Assembly (NCBI GenBank): GCA_949752735.1
Contig: OX457042.1
Span: 27,592,978 to 27,656,977 of the forward strand
DNA from: Lumbricus terrestris
Taxonomy: Eukaryota > Annelida > Clitellata > Crassiclitellata > Lumbricidae
Length of the DNA: 64,000 bases
Direction of reading: 5' to 3'
In this document: piece by piece, positions 23,921 to 36,420 of the stretch
Position numbering within the stretch: the first letter of the stretch is position 1
Layout of the letters: the number at the start of each line of letters is the position of its first letter
Position numbers and translations under genes: made by a program
The notes under the pieces: model-generated
The model's database searches: none
What the model was told of the DNA's origin: nothing
What the model saw: the letters and a program-made list of their open reading frames with translations, nothing else

Positions 23921-24300
23921 TTTTTTAAACATTGGATTCATAGATACATCTGTTGTTGTCATCATGGACGTATGATTCAAATCGAACCTTTTAAGATTTT
24001 AATACCTTTGGACTTTTCCGGTTTCTATGCATCGATTGGATAATTTCACTTTCATTCATCCATCAAATCATTCGCAATTCACTCATTCATTCGGTCGTTC
24101 ATTCAGTTAAACTATCTTACACGATACGAATAATATGCCTATGTAAAATTGTCATGGACCAATTATAATATGTTTTCCCTTCTTTTAAAATTCTGACTCC
24201 GAGTCTGTTCAAATTTATCTATAACTCCTCATTATATATCCCGGTTGGTCTGAAGGTAACCCGATAAGGCCACTAAATTAGATAGGACCACAACAGCCTA

Positions 24301-24303
24301 ATC

Positions 24304-24366
<63 letters not shown>
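24301..24366. repeat. (GAT)n microsatellite
   Basis: About 20 GAT trinucleotides. A second, impure GAT/GAC tract lies at 24604-24715. Confidence 0.95.
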
Positions 24367-24368
<2 letters not shown>

Positions 24369-24715
24369 GATCTAATCATGATGATGATGATGATATGAAA
24401 GCTGCTGAAGTTCTGAATATTTATATTTCAGCTGAGTAAACACCCCGAAATAAAATCCTGGCTACGGCCTTGGAACAGCTAACCATCACACTTTTATACC
24501 CGCACCATGAAGACTTATAGTCATTCATTTAGACATAGTATACAGCTCCTTCAAGGTTATACTCAGAAGCGCTCATGAGCACGACTCGACCTAGCCATCT
24601 GCTGTGATGATGATGATGATGTTGTTGATGATGACAATAATGATGATGACGACGACGATGATGATGATGAATTGATGATGATAATAATGACGACGATGAT
24701 GATGAAGTATAATTA

Positions 24716-25748
24716 TGCTGCCATTTTTTATTCAGTTCTAATCAGATCTGTATAATGTAATGTCGATGATAATATTTCTCGCACTATATACATGGCCATG
24801 AACGTTTTCTAATCCAATTTTTCTTCTCGTCTTTCCTCTCCTTCTTCTCCTCCTCCTCCCTGTCTTCTTCTCTAATCTGATGGTGCTCATTTTCTTCTTG
24901 CTTTCTTCTCGAATGCCTGCTGTTCCTCCAATAGATTATATTTCCTGTAGAAAAAAACTAATAATCATCTGCAGCATACACATTGCCAGCACACCACTGC
25001 CCTACTTCTGAGTCAATCTTTATATATCTTTGACCCTGTGATTGACGGTCAAGGATATCCACATTTACACGAACTACGCCTTATATAAATTATACACACA
25101 TATATATGTACATATATATAATTATATGTGTAGGGAAATTTATGTGTATAACCTATAAACAAGTGATATATGTCTCTGTATGACATCATCAGTTTGTTGC
25201 TTATAGATATTGCGAACCGGAGACAGAAAGTCAGAGACAGAGACAGCAAGACAACGACAGAGGAAGACGGGGAAGGAGAGGCAGGCAGAGATCGAGGGCA
25301 GCAGTTTATGCAGTATATAATTATTATAGGCTTTGACTTTTGAGCACGCGGCGGGCAAAAGACGACTGGGGGAGAAAGGATAATTATATCTACATGCATG
25401 TGGTCGTATAGTTGTTATTGCTGTTGCCCTTGTTTTTCGCCACATTTACAGCTGATTCGGCCTAGAGGGAGGAGGAGGGATGCTGGCACAGCCGCTGAAA
25501 CCGTTTGAATCTATAGAAACAATGAGAACCTCCCTAATTGCAAGATGGCTGTTAAAACTGTGCGATCGGAAAAGTGCAGTGCACATGCAAATGTAAACAC
25601 GTAACGTCGTAAGCTTAACGCATAGGCCTAAGCATACATGTAGGACAACATGCATAAATTATATGCATGCATTATTCACACACTCCTACATACATTCCTA
25701 CATACAAACATACATGCATGCATAGGCTACTTACCATCAAAGTACACA
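24716..25748. other. Unassigned AT-rich DNA
   Basis: No supported gene; pyrimidine-rich patches near 24830-24900. Confidence 0.35.
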
Positions 25749-26035
25749 TACATGCATACATACATACATACATACATACATACATACATACATACATACA
25801 TACATACATACATACATACATACACACATACAGATACATACATACATACATACACACGTACGTACGTACGTACATACATACATACATACATACATACATA
25901 CATACACACACGCACGCATGCATACATACATACATACATACATACATACATACATACATACATACATACATACATAGGCCTACATACATACATACATACA
26001 TAGGCCTACATACATACATACATACATACACGTAC
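25749..26035. repeat. (CATA)n microsatellite with variants
   Basis: Long ACAT array with GTAC and CACA variants and two aggcct interruptions. Confidence 0.96.
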
Positions 26036-26575
26036 ATTCGTACATACATAAAAACATACATAATTATGTTAATAGTCCTACATGTATATTGTAAACATAC
26101 AACCATGAATACATACATAACATGAATTGCATGCAAGAGAAACATAAACTGATGCAGTTTCTTCAGTCCGGTCAAGGACTCGAGTCCTGCTCGAGACCGA
26201 TTTTCTGCGAACTCAAACTTAGACTTTTTGACTCGGACTTGGGTTAGCACTCGAAGCCCTGGACTAGAACTTGACTCGCTGACTCAGTTTCCAAGTCACG
26301 ATTTCTGGACAGGAGTCTCAGGACAGGAAACTATTGTCATGACTACACTTCATGACAGTTACAGTTTTTGCTGCTTCTACCAGGAGTGTGGAATCTTGCA
26401 GTGGAAGAATTTTCATGCGTCCTCATTGATCCAGATTATGGAACAAAACTTTATCCACTTTATACTGTAGGCCTAGTTTTTAAAGTGTAACCTCGATAGA
26501 TTATAATGCACATTGCAATTCTGTCTGCATAAACAGTGTTGCTAATATTTTTTTCGAATTGCGTGCTTATATGAA

Positions 26576-26577
<2 letters not shown>

Positions 26578-26655
<78 letters not shown>
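26578..26655. repeat. (GAT)n microsatellite
   Basis: 26 GAT units. Confidence 0.96.
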
Positions 26656-26656
<1 letters not shown>

Positions 26657-27068
26657 CCTTGGACTCGTTCTTTAGTGACTCGTACACGACTCGGATTTGC
26701 TTGGATTTTTTCTAACGTGCTGCAGTTCTACACAAAATGTGTAGTTTTAAATGGATTTCTGCAGTTGTAGGAGCACTTTTGTGCAGCTACAAATGATAAA
26801 AAGAATCACCGTCTTGACGTTTTCCGTTGGGAGTAATTTACCATGGAGGATGGGAATGGAGAGAACAAGGGTTGTGAAATTTAAAAAAAACTCCTTAAAG
26901 GAAGCCCTGCGGCTTAGGTGGACTCGACTACATCACCGAATCATACATAAGATGCGTACAATGCATAGGTAGGCTATATTGTCCTACACACATTACATGC
27001 ATACAAACAAACAGCATCCGTGAGTGTGTGTCTTTCTGCCTTGCACTGCACGGATTGTAGCCTACCAC

Positions 27069-27235
27069 CAGTGGCGTAGCCAGGAATTTTTCATGGGGGG
27101 GGTTTATGGCCGGAAATCCTGTTTTTTGCTATTTTTTCTTACTTAAACGGAAAAATAACCTTAAACAAACCTTTTTTCGGAGCCAATGGGGGGGGGGGGG
27201 TTTAACCTCCGAAACCCCCCTTGCCTACGCCACTG
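27069..27235. mobile_element. hAT-type MITE (167 bp), 8-bp TSD
   Basis: Ends cagtggcgtagccagg and cttgcctacgccactg. Perfect duplication cctaccac at 27061-27068 and 27236-27243. It is inverted relative to its family member at 17127-17282. Confidence 0.92.
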
Positions 27236-28980
27236 CCTACCACTGTGTATTGGTCAAAGCGACTTGTACACAAACGCAAACAGGCATCGGTTGTACCGTG
27301 TACATAGATTCCATTGGTTTTCACAGCCTTCCCGTGTCTGCATTTACATAAGCATATAAGACGAAGAACAGTGGCGCCGAACAACCACTGGGACCTTCTC
27401 AAAGGCGCTTCCGGTCAAGTCTATCGATTCATCAGTGCTTCTAAAATCTTCTGGGTTGTTGCGCTTTCAAGCAGCGGCCTTGACTTTCAATGACTCACTC
27501 AATAATGTGGACGGCATACACCTGCTGTAGGCCACGGGTCATCGCCCGCCATTGTTAGCCCGTTGGTCAGCTAACCGGACCACAGCCCGGATGCCTACCT
27601 TTCTCTCTTCTCGTCCATCTATCCATCCTTACCTTGACAAGCATATAATGCTATCAGCCTTCGTCAGCATTTCATCGTCCTTGGCAACAGCCTGCAAGGC
27701 GCTGATTGGGCAAATAACTGGTCCGCTGACCTAGTTAGAGTTTCCACTCGCGAACGGCCGAATTAATCGGATTTCGCTATAGGCCTATAACAAACCTGAC
27801 AGCAGACAATCGTGCCACGAGCTTCACTTACACTGATCCTAACCATCCCCGTTCTTACAATAACAATCTCGATTTTTTTCCTTTGATCCTTCAACGGCTG
27901 CCTGTCTTCCGATTGGTTGAATAATTGTTCCGTTGACCCAGTTAGATTCTGCTTTTGGCCTGGATTGCCGTGCTCTGCGAAGCACGGCGTCTATCACGTG
28001 AACGCCGACCAGCAGCAACCGAACGAGGTCAAGCCCTCCTCCCTCAATCGGTTAGACGTAGACGATCGGTCGGGTCAATATCGGTCGCAGGCAGGCGGAC
28101 GGACGGACGGAACGGACGGGCGGGTGGTGGCAGGGCTCACCCGCCCGCCCGCCCGCTGCAAGGCCTCAAAAACCGGACCCATTTGCTGTTAAGACGAGAG
28201 CAGCAGCTAGGCGTCAGTTCGACAGGAAAGGCGGCCCAAGCCGTAACGAAAGTTCAGGGCTAGGCACAGTTGGCCGTAGTAAATCTGGACTACGGAACGA
28301 TAATTATCATTATGACTGGCTCGAGATAGAGAGAGAGGCCGAGAACCAATCGCCTGCGTCCATGATATTGTATATCTTCGCCCGAAATTCGTATGAAAGT
28401 CCTTGTGGCCGGTGGGAGAAGAATGGTTTGCGGCAAAGGGTTCTTCAACGAGCGTTGGGCCCGAATGCAAATAGCTTTGAGAAGGCGGCCATTTAAAGCA
28501 AACATACTTGGCACGATCTGACCTCTTCGGACTAAATATACTGCTACCCACTGACCAGACGTTTGTGTAAGATTACAGATCTAGCCTGGCTATCGATAAG
28601 GTCAGGTGTCTTGGGCTCTTCACCCTCTTGGGTGTATCCTAGTGAGACTGAGAAAAATGCCAATCGAACAATGACCTTGCACTACGCACCTGACAGAGCG
28701 CCTTTTTTAATTAACTGATATCGGAGACTTGGTTTCTATGGCACTGTAGAATCTGTCGAGATTGCGATTGCATGAACAAACACACTTCTCTGCGGATAAA
28801 CATTCCGTAGATCTATCCTAGGCTATTATTATCTGTAGACAGGATCTGAATTTTTTCTGCTGGCCATCTCTTCAATAGTTTGAAACACCAGCCTCAAAAT
28901 GGTGGTCCATGCTTGCACATCCGTCTGACGCCTTAATCGACTCGCAAAATTCAACAGTCTAGGCCTACTTACTATTCGAC
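27236..28980. other. Unassigned, GC-rich in places
   Basis: No supported gene. It contains a perfect 8-bp stem with 6-nt loop at 27967-27988 (gccgtgct/agcacggc) and ggac/ccgc repeats near 28096-28157. Confidence 0.35.
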
Positions 28981-28981
28981 G

Positions 28982-29032
28982 CGTAGACAGAAAGACAGGC
29001 AGACAGACAGACAGACAGACAGACAGCAAGAC
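28982..29032. repeat. (CAGA)n tract
   Basis: Short cagacagacaga array. Confidence 0.9.
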
Positions 29033-30456
29033 AGACGCACTTAGGCCTACGAGTTTATGAAAGGCGTGCTAATGTTCGGATACATAGGCCTACATGCATT
29101 GTACCCAACAATTACAAGTTCAATAGGCACGCGTAGCCGAACACAGAGTGGCGATGCTGCGATTCATGTTCAACACGATTAGCCTATAGACACTAGCCTA
29201 CATCAGGAATCCTTGAGGACATCTCGAGGTCATCAGTCGTGTTCACTGTTCAGTAGGCAAAGTATCCGTGGACGTCCAAATGCATGCAACAATAAATTCA
29301 GTGGTTAAAGTAGTTTGGATGAGCAGTGGGAACTACGTCTGTGAGCAGTGGGAACGCTGATGAAGTTTTATTGTGAATGTCCATGTTTCCAGGGTTCCAT
29401 GCATGATGAACAGTTGGAACGCAAGACAAGAAATTCGAGAGCAGTGGGAACGCCGTTCCCACCCACTTTAAACCCTGAAATATAATGTTGCATGCATTTA
29501 CCTTCGTAGTGCACCTCAGCCCTTCACAATCATAGGCCTATAAGGCAGCATAGGCTATCTCAAACCTAAATACCTAATAATGATTTATTATCTGCAAAGG
29601 TTTCCATTCCTCTGCTAATGAATCGATCCCGCATCATCCTTCCAATTCGTCGCCTTTCCTGGGGATAGTTTTAGGCATGGGCGCCCGCGCATAGGGGCAA
29701 GAGCGGGCACTTGCCCCCTGGACAACTGACATCAATTTTTTAGCTATTAGTTTGGGGTTTAAACAAACATTTGTGCCTGGAAAATTAATTTTATTGATGA
29801 TGCACATTGCAAAAGGTGAAAGTAAGAAATCTACATCTATAAACCTCTATAACAATAAACACGCTTTTAGTTGTCTGCCTTGCACTTTTCAAGTTATAAA
29901 AAGTGAAACTGAGAAGTTTACATCATGAAACCTTTATGAAAAAGCCCATGCATGTTCTTAATTTCAAGCCCTGTGTTTTTCAACCTCTTGGTATAGAAAA
30001 TATAATTGTGACCAATGACCATCGCGTTTTGCCACCTCCTGCAAAAATTTCTGCGGGCGACCATGGTTTAAGGGTAGCATGATGGTTAATATTCTAGCAT
30101 GTAGAACACGTGCAAGTTGTGCATGCACGGACGCCTGGTCGCTTTTCGCTAGGCCTACCTTCACCAATTTCTACTCAGCCTTCAAATTGGCAGATGGCGT
30201 GTCCTCGACTCGTAGACAACTCAATTTTTTAAAACAAGCAGTAGCCTAGGCCTAACGCTGGACTGCACGTCTTAGGCCTACTCTTAGCGGAAGCAGCCTC
30301 TGTCAATACGTTGGTGCCCTGCGCTTAGGCGGTTAGCTTTTAAAACGCGCTGTTTAAGGTTCTGATTTGAACGACAGAATAGTCAGTTCACTGTTTCTTG
30401 AGTTACTTTGGCAAGTATCCCAAGTGTTACCCAAGTGTTCATATGGACATAATGAC

Positions 30457-30460
<4 letters not shown>
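29033..30460. other. Unassigned DNA
   Basis: The word gagcagtgggaac occurs three times at 29320-29450. Near 29680 'gggcgcccgcgcatagggg' looks like a DNA-transposon end without a partner. No gene seen. Confidence 0.35.

Positions 30461-30518
<58 letters not shown>
30461..30518. repeat. (TA)n(TG)n compound microsatellite
   Basis: About 16 TA units followed by about 13 TG units. Confidence 0.95.
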
Positions 30519-31692
30519 TACACACACCACTCACTTTTTCTTATGGCTTCGGCGGCCTCTTGACGCCATTATTTTTATTGGTTGGTTGATAGCCGAGCGA
30601 ATGCATTCAAAACAAACGATGAATTTCGACGCCAACCTGGATCCGATCCAGGGCAGGGGCATATCCCTCCACAGACCCGTGACTAATCCGTAGGCTACCC
30701 TATTCCCCCTCCCCGATATGGTGATACGGCAAAACCAGGTGACCCATGAGACCGAGACCCTCCCGCCGCGACCAACCGAAGCCAGGCATTCTACGCCACA
30801 AACGACTAGGTCTTATCTGAGCAACCATCAAGAAAATCACAGCATGTGAAACTTAACAAAGTCAAACGGAAACAAAGAGAACTCTGCGGATGATAATTGG
30901 CGTACACGCGTTTTGTGCCGATAAGTCGATAACTGAATTTCATGAGATGCTGAAAGGCCGCTGATTGCACGGCATCAGCGTTTAATAGTTAGACAAGAGC
31001 CGCTTCTATATCAGCTTGCACTCAATGACCCCCATGGTGAGTCATCAGGTCAACCGGTAGTGACGTCGTCCCTCTTGACCTGTGCTGTTTGTATGTCCCC
31101 AAAAAAGCCAACAGTCTGATTCTCTTATACACTGGAAGTGCCGACATACCTACAGGCTGCATAAAAAAATCAAATATAGGTCTACAGACTAATACCACGT
31201 GATTATCTGACATCTTCTTCCAAAAGAGACGCAATCTCTTCATCGACGACGCTCTTAATGCATTTTGGTCATTGTGGATTGCCTTTCTAGCAATGCTCAA
31301 CACCAAACGAACGCCATAATTACGTTGCACAGGCTTCATATGCCTCATAAAAGAGCACCATAAGGGGGCCACCCATATATTAGTACGTGAAAAATAGTGC
31401 AAATTATCTCTACTAACAATTAATTAATTAGGCCATACCTACAAAACCTTCATTTTACTGAAGACTACTATTCATTTTTTGTTAAATATCGTATTGCGAG
31501 CTACAATTTGTTAACCGTTAGTGATTTACTGTTTAGATCCGAACAGAACTTAATTATGATGTATACTAAAAGTAACCGGGAAACTACGAGATAATGGCCT
31601 ACATAGTTATAAATAAGCTAATGTAGACATCATAATGAGACATATATTTTGCGTACGTACATTTTTTCAAGACTCCACACCCCACCACCAGT
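30519..31692. other. Unassigned DNA
   Basis: A minus-strand frame of 126 codons at 31022-31402 has no recognisable domain. It is not counted as a gene. Confidence 0.35.
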
Positions 31693-33605
31693 CAGTGTTT
31701 AATCTAGACGTTTCTGGGGGGGGAACTTTCCCCCCCAGGATTGACATTTCCCCCCCAGAAAAATTTCACAAAATGTTATTGGTTTTTAGTAACTTTTTCA
31801 TCGTTGTTTTACTTGAAGTGTTATACATGTAATATACCGTGATATTATTTACTATTATATGATTATAATGACATTATTTACTACTATTATATGCGATACT
31901 ATCATGTTGCAATGAATATAACTTACTGTATATATTTAGATAAACACTATTTTTTTCTAACTAAAAACAAAGATAACATCTCCTCCAGAAAAATTTGTCA
32001 AAATGGTAATAGTATTTAGTTGCTGTTTAGTGTTTACATCATTGCATTACATGAACTGTTATAATAATATAACCGTAATATTATTTACTGCTACATGGTT
32101 GTAGTAATTATTTACTGTTATATTGTATGACAAAATCCAGCAAAAATGAGTATAATTTACTATTAATATTTGTACAAATACTATTTTAGTACAACTGAAT
32201 GGCTATCAAGTGCTATTCTTCACAGTTTAAACTGTCAAATTTCAAAATGTTTTGGTCCTATTATCTGAACACCTGGTAAAACATCATTACTACAAGACTA
32301 GTGGCTTCTTGATTTTGGTACCGGTAGTTTATTAGCTCTTGGTAGATTTGTGTACCATTAAATTAAATATGATTTCGGAAAGTATGTCCTGGTCAGCAAC
32401 TCAGGGCCATAATTATGGAGAAACTGGGATAAGCAGACAGTTTCTGATTACAGTGCTGAAAAGTCAGCTTATTTACTCATGTAAACAGTAATTCATTAGA
32501 ATAACCCAGCAAGAGCAGAAATGAGCTGCTGAACACGATACATAAAGATTTTTTTATTGTAATTATATAATATATATATATTGAAATCCTAAAACACTTT
32601 TTTATCAGTACTGAAATAATGGAGTTATTTTTGTTAAAATGGCATCTTCAAAGGGTACCATTGCAATGTGGAAATTCAAGAAGTTTCTAATGAGTCACTG
32701 AAAAAGTACAGCTATTGTGTTAAGATAACACCTTAAAATACTGCCATTGCAATGTGGAAATTCAAAAAATTTGTACTGGGTCACTGAAAAAGTACAGCTA
32801 TTTTGTTAAGATGACACCTTAAAATACTGCCATTGCAATGTGGAAATTCAAAAAGTTTCTAATGGGTCACTGAAAAAGTACAGCTATTTTTTTAAGATGA
32901 CATCTTAAAATGCTGCCATTGCAATGTGGAAATTCAAAAAGTTTCTAATGGGTCACTGAAAAAGTACAGGTATTTTGTTAAGATGACACCTTAAAATACT
33001 GCCATTGCAATGTGGAAATTCAAAAAATTTCTATTGGGCCACTGAAGAAGTACAGCTATTTTGTTAAGACGACACCTTAAAATGCTGCCATTGCAGTGTG
33101 GAAATTCAAAAAATTTCTAATGGGTCACTGAAAAAGTACAGCTATTTTGTTAAGATGACACCTTAAAATACTGCCATTGCAATGTGGAAATTCAAAATAT
33201 TTCTAATGGGCCACTGAAGAAGTACAGCTAGTTTGTTAAGACGACACCTTAAAATGCTGCCATTGCAGTGTGGAAATTCAAAAAATTTCTAATGGGTCAC
33301 TGAAAAAGTACAGCTATTTTGTTAAGATGACACCTTAAAATGCTGCCATTGTAATTTGGAAATTCAAAAAGTTTCTAATGGATCACTGAAAAAAGTACAG
33401 CTATTTTTGTTAAGATGACACTTTAAAATACTGCTATTGCAATGTGGACATTCAAAAAATTTCTAATGGGGAGGGGGATTTGCCCCCTCCCCGTTACCCC
33501 CTCAGTGCGCTACGCGCCTCACGAGCGTCCTGCGGACGCTCAATTGTCTCCCCCCCCAGAAACCTCAATTCCCCCCCCAGCGGAGGGGGACTAGATTAAA
33601 CACTG
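31693..33605. mobile_element. DNA transposon (1913 bp) with internal tandem array
   Basis: Perfect 15-bp terminal inverted repeats cagtgtttaatctag / ctagattaaacactg, then paired poly-G/poly-C subterminal tracts (tttctgggggggg). Flanking duplication accaccagt at 31684-31692 and 33606-33614 (9 bp, or 8 bp if one base is terminal). hAT or MULE type is possible; the element has no transposase. The right subterminal region carries a perfect hairpin at 33523-33541 (gagcgtcc-tgc-ggacgctc). Confidence 0.88.
32630..33470. repeat. 86-bp tandem array inside the transposon
   Basis: About ten units with a constant 86-bp period, measured from successive 'gccattgcaatgtggaaatt' words at about 32657, 32743, 32829, 32915, 33001, 33087, 33173, 33259 and 33345. 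The last unit has a small insertion. Units differ by few bases, so amplification is recent. Confidence 0.93.
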
Positions 33606-34279
33606 ACCACCAGTATGCAAATCGCTGAAATCCGGTGACCCTCCATACATGTAACATTATGACAGTCATTAAAGGCCTATAGATGCTGGCATACGTGTAC
33701 AATGGATGACTATACACACGGCAGGGGCGAAGCCAGAAAAAATGTCACTTTGGGCTTTCGAATGGGCATGGACACAAAATAACACAGAAATACGCACTTC
33801 TCCATTACTTGGAAATTTGGAGGGTCTGATCCCATGCCATACAAGAATGGACATTTTTATGCATACCTTCAACATATGACACTGCTTTTTGGTTAAAGCT
33901 TGGTTTGTATGTTCCATCTGTTGATGCCTTGAGGATTGTGCTCATGATATGGGCCTATGAACTGGAGCTATAAAAATGGTCAATTAATACAACAATAACT
34001 GCCTATGAAACTTCAGTTAGCATGAGCCAAAACAATATCTCTTCATTTATGAAAAATTCCAGTGTAACTCATACAAATATGAGCAAGTAAATAATATATT
34101 TAAAATCGGTGAAATTCTTTAAGGATTACAAATGTCTGCTAGATAACAAAGATAATTCACATTGAGGTGCTATATAAATTCTCGAAATGAATGAATGAAC
34201 AAAGAGTTTCAAAGTGGCTGTATCTCCTGAGAACACATTCAACACAATAACCATATTAGTAATAACACATACCCTACAA
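33606..34279. other. Unassigned spacer with LINE/SINE tail
   Basis: At 34168-34202 'ggtgctatataaattctcga' resembles the 3' tails at 36395 and 40955. 'caggggcgaagccag' at about 33723 is a lone transposon-like end. Confidence 0.4.
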
Positions 34280-35142
34280 CAGTGCTGTCCAACGTGCGGC
34301 CCGCGGAGAGATTTCAAGTGGCCCGCCAGAGCATGCTAATTCTTCCACTGTGTATAAAACGAAGTAAAGGACAAAGTCTAGTCGAATTCAACGTTTTTTA
34401 AATTGATATTGCAATGGTTTCTGGGGTTTGAAAAACCACTGGAAAAGCCAACTCGACAACTAACTAAATATCTTCTTTCTCGTGGTTAGGCTGCCGTAGT
34501 CCATAAAAAGACTCAAAAATTAACGAATTTTTGTTTTGAACAATTTTTATCCCTCTATTCAACTAAACTGGCCTCGCATACCGTCCAAACCGTTCACTTC
34601 TAGTCAGTTTCTGAGATGTGTACTTGTGTAGTCTACAGCGTTCACGTCAGTGAGTAGGCTAGCTGCAACAGTTCCTTTCGAGAGATTGTCCAACTGGAGT
34701 CCTGAGGCTGAGGGTTGAAGGGAAACTATCAATAAAAGTCCATGGACAGAACCGATGAACGGCGTTGCCTTTGGCTAATTCTCTGCCGACGACAATGATT
34801 GTTCCTGTTCCTTAGACCGAATTGATTGGTTTCGGCTCAGCCACAGGGTGGAGATGAACAAAAAAGGCTGTAACTGGGAGACAGAATGAAGAGCTGAGTT
34901 TGTCAGACCGTGGCTGCCAGGTTGGGCGACAAACTTAAAATCCAGCTGAGCGCTCCTAATAATTTTGGGGCGGATCTATAATCAAGCATCGTACTGTTCA
35001 ATTGTACATTACAATGATTCCATAAAACAGCAAAAAATTATCAGTAATTTTTTGACGATGCTTTTGAGCTCATTATTGCGGCCCTCGGCTTCAAGAGTAT
35101 TGCTTCTGCGGCCCACGGGGCCAAAAAGGTTGGACAGCACTG
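34280..35142. mobile_element. Non-autonomous hAT element (863 bp), 8-bp TSD
   Basis: Ends cagtgctgtccaacgtgcgg and ttggacagcactg, with subterminal gcggcccgcgg / gcggcccacggggcc. Perfect duplication ccctacaa at 34272-34279 and 35143-35150. No transposase frame remains. Confidence 0.93.
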
Positions 35143-35339
35143 CCCTACAAAATAAATTGATTTCCCATCATCTGAAATTTAACAACCTGCATTTGATATG
35201 TAAAGAAGTACTACTATAAAACATGTTTTTTAAATGTATAACGCTTAACGTAAATTTAAAAAAATACAAACACTGACTGCAAACAATAATTAAACAATCA
35301 AGTCTCTTTGTCCTCCAGATCAAAGTCTTGGCCTCGAGT

Positions 35340-35490
35340 TTTCAGCTCCAGTTCATCATTAAAAGTCTCGGTCTTGAGATTCAAAGTCTTTGAGTTTAAA
35401 GTCTTGAGATTCAAAGTCTTTGCGCTTAAAGTCTTGGTCTTGAGATTCAAAGTCCTTGCGTTTAAAGTCTTGGTCTTGAGACCAAAGGTT
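35340..35490. repeat. Minisatellite (cttgagattcaaagtctt)
   Basis: Several imperfect copies of aaagtcttggtcttgagatt with variants. Leu/Lys-rich repeat frames on both strands come from it. Confidence 0.85.
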
Positions 35491-35572
35491 CGGAACTTGG
35501 TCATGGGGTTCAAAATCTGGTGGTATTGGACTCTTGGGCGTTTCAGTTCTTGACAACAAGACTGGCGCAATC

Positions 35573-35660
35573 CGCTCACATCGTGGCACAATCCGCTCAA
35601 ATCGTGGCACAATCCGCTCAAATCGTGGCACAATCCGCTCAAATTATGGCACAATTCGCT
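35573..35660. repeat. 21-bp minisatellite
   Basis: Four to five copies of caatccgctcaaatcgtggc plus one base. Confidence 0.9.
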
Positions 35661-36129
35661 GAAATCATTTTAAGACACCTTAAACATATTCAATGTTATG
35701 AAGTAAAAACGTTATGCATAAGAGAAAAAATCAACTGGTACAAAAAACCTGAACACCATTCTGATATGTATAAACAATCGCAGTTAAGCAAGTTATAGGA
35801 ACTATTAGGAAGCTCCAAGTGCTGTTCTGATAAAAATTAAAAATCCAAACAAAAACAGGCTAATAAACAAAAATAGGTTAATCTCATAATAGTTAGTTAA
35901 CAATAAAGCATCAAACAATTAGTATAATATAAACATGAACTTCTCAGTCTATTTTTTGCAAACACTTAAAGACCAATCCGTTTGATCATGGTTAATTACG
36001 TTGGGAGTGCCTCTGAGAAGTCCCTCTTCAAGTGGTAGGCTACTACATAAATTTGCAATTACATCATGCTTGAGAGTACAGGGCCGCATCCCTGGTGTAG
36101 AGATACCAGCTGGGCCTTTCCACAACCAA

Positions 36130-36420
36130 GTTGTGGATCTCTGTCGTCCTATCGGGCACCCGGAAATTGTCATACCCTAGCCTCTGTCAGGAGGGGTGCT
36201 TAAAGTCCCATTTGCCCGTACAGCTACCATGCAGAACCAAGCTCTCTCAGTGACAAGCTCGAAGGTCTGGAATGGGCTGCTCTTTAAATTGCACCTGCCT
36301 CCAAGAACCCTGCTTGACACATTCCATACTAACCTAAAAAGTTCTTTTCGATGGGCTGGAGCAGGAAGAACTTCGTGGTAGACCCTTAAGAGGTGCTACA
36401 TAAATTCTCAGAATTAATTG
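36130..36420 (+). pseudogene. LINE reverse transcriptase C-terminal relic
   Basis: The frame from about 36184 reads VPFARTATMQNQALSVTSSK, then WNGLLFKLHLPPRTLLDTFH, the terminal segment typical of CR1/L2-group reverse transcriptases. A stop interrupts the frame just upstream (near 36178) after DLCRPIGHPEI, which also fits the family. The relic ends in the tail 'gaggtgctacataaattctc'. The same tail occurs in the SINE family A copies and in kinase introns. Confidence 0.8.

Larger units (their letters stand above)
22677..24472. mobile_element. Degenerate hAT-type element, interrupted
   Basis: The left part (22677-22775) and right part (24420-24472, ending ggctacggccttg) match the two ends of the 264-bp element at 41677-41940. 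Flanking 8-mers caacaact and gaacagct agree at 6 of 8 positions, consistent with an aged target duplication. The interior is replaced by a 17-bp tandem array, a GC-rich block and GAT arrays. Confidence 0.6.

Noticed and set aside
28096..28157. Possible G-quadruplex or CpG promoter
   Set aside because: Only ggac and ccgc short repeats. No regular G-tract pattern and no gene downstream.
31022..31402. 126-codon minus-strand frame
   Set aside because: No domain, no neighbouring exon signals and no repeat match that I recognise. Could be an old transposon relic, but not supportable.
32630..33470. CRISPR-like array
   Set aside because: Repeats are contiguous 86-bp units without unique spacers and lie in a eukaryotic transposon.
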